NCBI GenBank assembly: GCA_024362935.1
Contig: JANCRA010000010.1
Coordinates: forward strand, 14,190,501 to 14,254,500
DNA length: 64,000 nucleotides
Source of the DNA: Setophaga petechia
Lineage: Eukaryota > Chordata > Aves > Passeriformes > Parulidae
Reading direction: 5' to 3'
Shown here: piece after piece, positions 60,861-64,000 of the stretch
Layout of the letters: each line of letters starts with the position of its first letter
Numbering within the stretch: position 1 is the first letter of the stretch
Notes under the pieces: generated by a model
What the model saw: the letters and a program-made list of their open reading frames with translations, nothing else
Database searches by the model: none
What the model was told of the DNA's origin: nothing
Made by a program: the position numbers and the translations under genes

Positions 60861-63800
60861 GAAAAATCAACAAAAAATTAGCTTTTTTTTTTTTGAGTGG
60901 ACTGTTGCTGATTTGAACTAATGAAGAACATGCTAGGAAAATTATATTTTATTACAATAAGACTGCTCCCAGTTTATCTAAGTAGTGGGACTGAGAAAAA
61001 GCCACAACTTTTCCTGTTTGATAATATGGATTATAGTTTCTTAGGCATACACCAAATTTACTGTGGTTTCTGATGTTAACAATTTATTTAATACACATCA
61101 CTGCACATGAGGAGATTAGATTGTAAATCTGTTTTTTCATAATTTATTAGTGCACTGTGTTAAAAGCACTTTCTTCAGGGCTGTCACTTGTAAATGAGAT
61201 TCAAAAGAGGGGTGAGGGCTGAGAGTAGAAAAAATGTAAACATGCAAAACCAGGTCCTTTTCTTGGCTGAAATTACTTCTTAAAACCCTTGGAGACATGG
61301 GGGGATAAGTGGGCTGACTCCTTGATTCACAGCTGCCCAGGTATAAATGGGTGGAAACAGAGACATTTCACCTCAGATCACTGTCAGCAATGTGGCTTTC
61401 TGCTGAAGAGCAGGACAGTGTTTTGGTGGAGGAAGGGTTGGTTTTCCCCATAGTATTTAAATTTCCCAGCATTATTAGTGTGCAGTGTGAATTGGCTGCA
61501 CTTTGGTGTGTCAGTGAGAGCTGCTGCTGCCTCCTGGGATCTGTGATGGGTGGTGTACACTGAAGAATATAAAATTCTAGGACTGTGTATATGAAGTACT
61601 TCCACTTGCTGTAGCTTGTGAAAGGCTCTGTGGATGGAGATGGGTGGGTGAGCTCAGGCAGCTGAGGGCTGTGGCTGCCCAGTTCCTCTGGAGCACAGCC
61701 CCAGGTCCAGCAGGGAAGTGTCCCAGGAAAATGCTGCTGATGGGCAGAGTGGCTGGGGAAGAGTGGGGATTCACTGGGATGCAAAACTGTGGAGTGCAAA
61801 CTTGTTTCAGGTGTGTCTTGTTCGTGTGTCCAGAAGGTTTGGAAGGAACTGATGCTATTTTGGTGAAGAGTGTGCATGCTGAGAAATGGAGATTTTGATG
61901 GTGTGATGTATGCCATTTACAAATTTAGATGGAGTTCTCTCAGTAACTCAAAATAAAACAGGGACAGAAACTTAGAATATGTCAAAGCTCTCTTTCACAG
62001 GTGGCTGAAATCCTCTCTCCTGCTGCAGGCACTGCCAAGCCCACGATGGGGGCTCAGAGCTGTGATGTGGCCTGAGCCTCACCCCAGTGCAGCATCCTCA
62101 TGTACTCTTCCCCAAGTAATCAAATGAAACATTTCACTTTGGCATTGCACAGCCACACTGCATCAAGAAAAACTTTTCAACCTGTTGTTACAAAGAAGCG
62201 TTTCTCATGAAATAGTGTGACCTGGATTTCAAGGTTAAAAGAAATATAAATTAAATAATCCATATAGTGAAGCTAGGATTATTTTCTTTTGGTCAAATGA
62301 AATGCTCTGGATCAATCCAAAATGAATTTTACAGAAATCCCCCAACAAGTATTTCAGGTTGAGCAAGACAAGTCCCTTCCATCTCCTTAACATGTTTTTC
62401 ATTGATCACTTCCACACAAACAGCACAGGGTGAAAGTCAAGACTGGGGTCAAGAGGTGTACCTTGAAGTCCTAGGAAAAAAGAAAACAAACAGGTGAAGT
62501 TCATTCACTGAAAGGAGCTGATTTATACAGCTGCTGTTTAAGAGCAGATTTTGCTTTTTGCAAAAATATTCCCTGTACACAGGAGGAGGGTAGGAATACT
62601 TAAAATCTCAGAGCAATTAAGGTTTTTTTCCATTTTGAATGAAATTAACTGAGGCAAAATATTAAATGAGACTAATATGCTGTATTCTTGGGAAATATAA
62701 ATGCAGAGACCTTGTGTTTATCTGCTTTTTAGATAATTCATGATATACATACCTGTAACAATTTGACATAAAACTGACAGTCAATGATAAACATAATTAA
62801 TGGTAAAAATGAAGAGATGCTTAATCCAAACCAAGTTAAAACTCCAGCATACATTCATTATTGCTTGCCACTTGAATTAGCAGCATTTCAGCAAGTCTGT
62901 GTAATAAAACACAACTTGTACAGCTTGAAAGCCCTGAAAATGCAAATGGAAAGGTTGGTGCTTCTGCTTTTGTGTCTAGAAGAGAGTAAAAGGAAAGGGT
63001 TTGCCTGCACTCATCTTCCCTAACTTGTGGGAAATAAAAGAGGATATTTTTCAGGTAATATATCTTGGTTTTGCTGTGGATTGCAGACCATTGCAAGGAA
63101 CTCAGGAGCTTTTGAAATGCTGGATTTGAAGTTCCCTTAGTGAATTGAGCTAGGGTATTCAAAATAGGACTTAAATTCCAGTGCTGTTGGAAAGGCTGTG
63201 GTATGACTCTCAAGACTGAATTATGTTTGTGTACTCTGGGTTTGTTTGCAATTTCATCATTGTCCTTAGAGATCACCAAGATTAGCAGCCTTTCCAGAGG
63301 GATGCCCTGTACCCTGCTCCTCCACATCACTCCTGCTCCTTGGGAGCTCAGTAGGCTTTTTCTGTGGTATTTTACTCCTGCCCATGTAAGAGAGAATTAC
63401 TCTGGAAGTGGCTTGTACAAAGTGAAGGAAAAATCACAAGCTGAAGGCACCAAATGTGGCTGTGTCTCTCAAACAAGCCTGGTGATGCATTACAAAACAG
63501 ACTGAAACAGGCTGTGCAGTGAGGTTGTGATTTCTCCAGGGCAAAGAGAGAGCTGGAGCTTGCTGCATGAAGCAGCTCAAGGACCTGATTGTCATAGCTC
63601 AGTGTTGGTGGATTCTTGGACCTTAATTTCAATGAAACCATAGTAGGATCTGCTTCCCTTTGACATCTAAAGAAGAGTTTATAACTTCATTTTGTCAGGC
63701 TGTTTTCCATGTGTTCTCTGCTGTGTGACCTGGATGATGAGCACACACAAATTAATTTTATTTTGAAAATTGGAAGGATTTTGTGTATCATTCTTTTGTT

Positions 63801-63890
63801 TTTCCTGCACTGAATGACAAAGACATTTCAGGATGGTGAGCTGTAGCAATCAATATGTGTGTATAGATATGCTTGTGTTTCCTCTGAAAG
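60861..63890. other. Non-coding unique sequence
   Basis: No gene recognised. A T run occurs at about 60879-60892. Long minus-strand frames at 61368-61916 and 62836-63330 have no familiar domain, and the first lies in GC-richer DNA. Confidence 0.57.
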
Positions 63891-64000
63891 ATTTTCCTGT
63901 CTTGACATTGAATTTCATCTGCCATTTTATTACCCCATTGTCTTATGTGTGAGATACTCAGAATCTAAATTTTCTGTGAGGTATCTGGAGCAGTTTTGTA
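63891..64000 (-). mobile_element. CR1-type LINE ORF2 fragment (antisense), cut by window end
   Basis: On the minus strand the codons for WQMKFNV (about 63902-63922) are preceded by a diverged version of the CR1 segment that follows the RT active site. On the plus strand this is the cattgaatttcatctgcc word and, at the very end, ctggagcagttttgta. The reading frame is broken by stops next to the match. This is the same part of ORF2 as in the sense fragment at 2092-2166. The rest of the copy lies beyond base 64000. Confidence 0.75.

Noticed and set aside
61368..61916. 182-codon minus-strand frame
   Set aside because: GC-richer DNA with overlapping frames on both strands, no recognisable domain and no exon borders.

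Overview
The window looks like nuclear DNA from a bird, most likely a passerine. The reasons are several CR1 LINE fragments, two of them ending in or beginning from the typical avian CR1 3' tail, and two LTRs whose text I recognise from memory as families common in bird genomes. The LTR at 1135-1511 reads like one that is abundant in songbirds. The passerine assignment is recall-based and was not searched. The sequence is AT-rich, poor in CpG, and has no bacterial gene organisation.

I could not support a single protein-coding gene, coding exon, tRNA, rRNA or known miRNA. Most open frames are under 140 codons and mean nothing in DNA of this composition. The few longer ones are explained by a decayed reverse transcriptase (27838-28530), the antisense of an LTR (28892-29536), a CR1 tail (24059-24544) or locally GC-rich DNA (59.5-60.2 kb and 61.4-61.9 kb). 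The exception is a 174-codon frame at 56947-57471, which I leave unexplained. The window is therefore an intergenic desert or the inside of a very large intron; the sequence alone does not say which.

Layout: 0-3 kb holds a 21-bp perfect inverted repeat, a solo LTR with a 6-bp target-site duplication, and a CR1 tail with part of its RT-coding region. From 3 to 18 kb it is mostly unique sequence with small hairpins and a 33-bp tandem duplication. CR1 pieces lie at 18.5, 19.8 and 24.0 kb. From 28.2 to 29.5 kb there is a decayed RT from a non-LTR element that does not look like CR1, followed by an ERVL-type solo LTR. A diverged direct repeat lies at 30.4-30.6 kb and a TA/TG compound microsatellite at 37.2 kb. 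The last 109 bases are a CR1 RT fragment cut by the window end.

Between the repeats several AT-rich blocks (about 5.7, 41.4, 46-47, 55.5, 58.0 and 60.4-60.9 kb) have the look of conserved non-coding elements. The clearest is 60.43-60.78 kb, with six TAATTA homeodomain-type sites in 356 bp and a perfect 11-bp hairpin. These are inferences from composition and motif density; only a cross-species alignment would settle them. No novel multi-gene system is present. The most unusual items are the perfect hairpin at 350-400, the RT relic at 28.2-28.5 kb and the TAATTA cluster at 60.4-60.8 kb.
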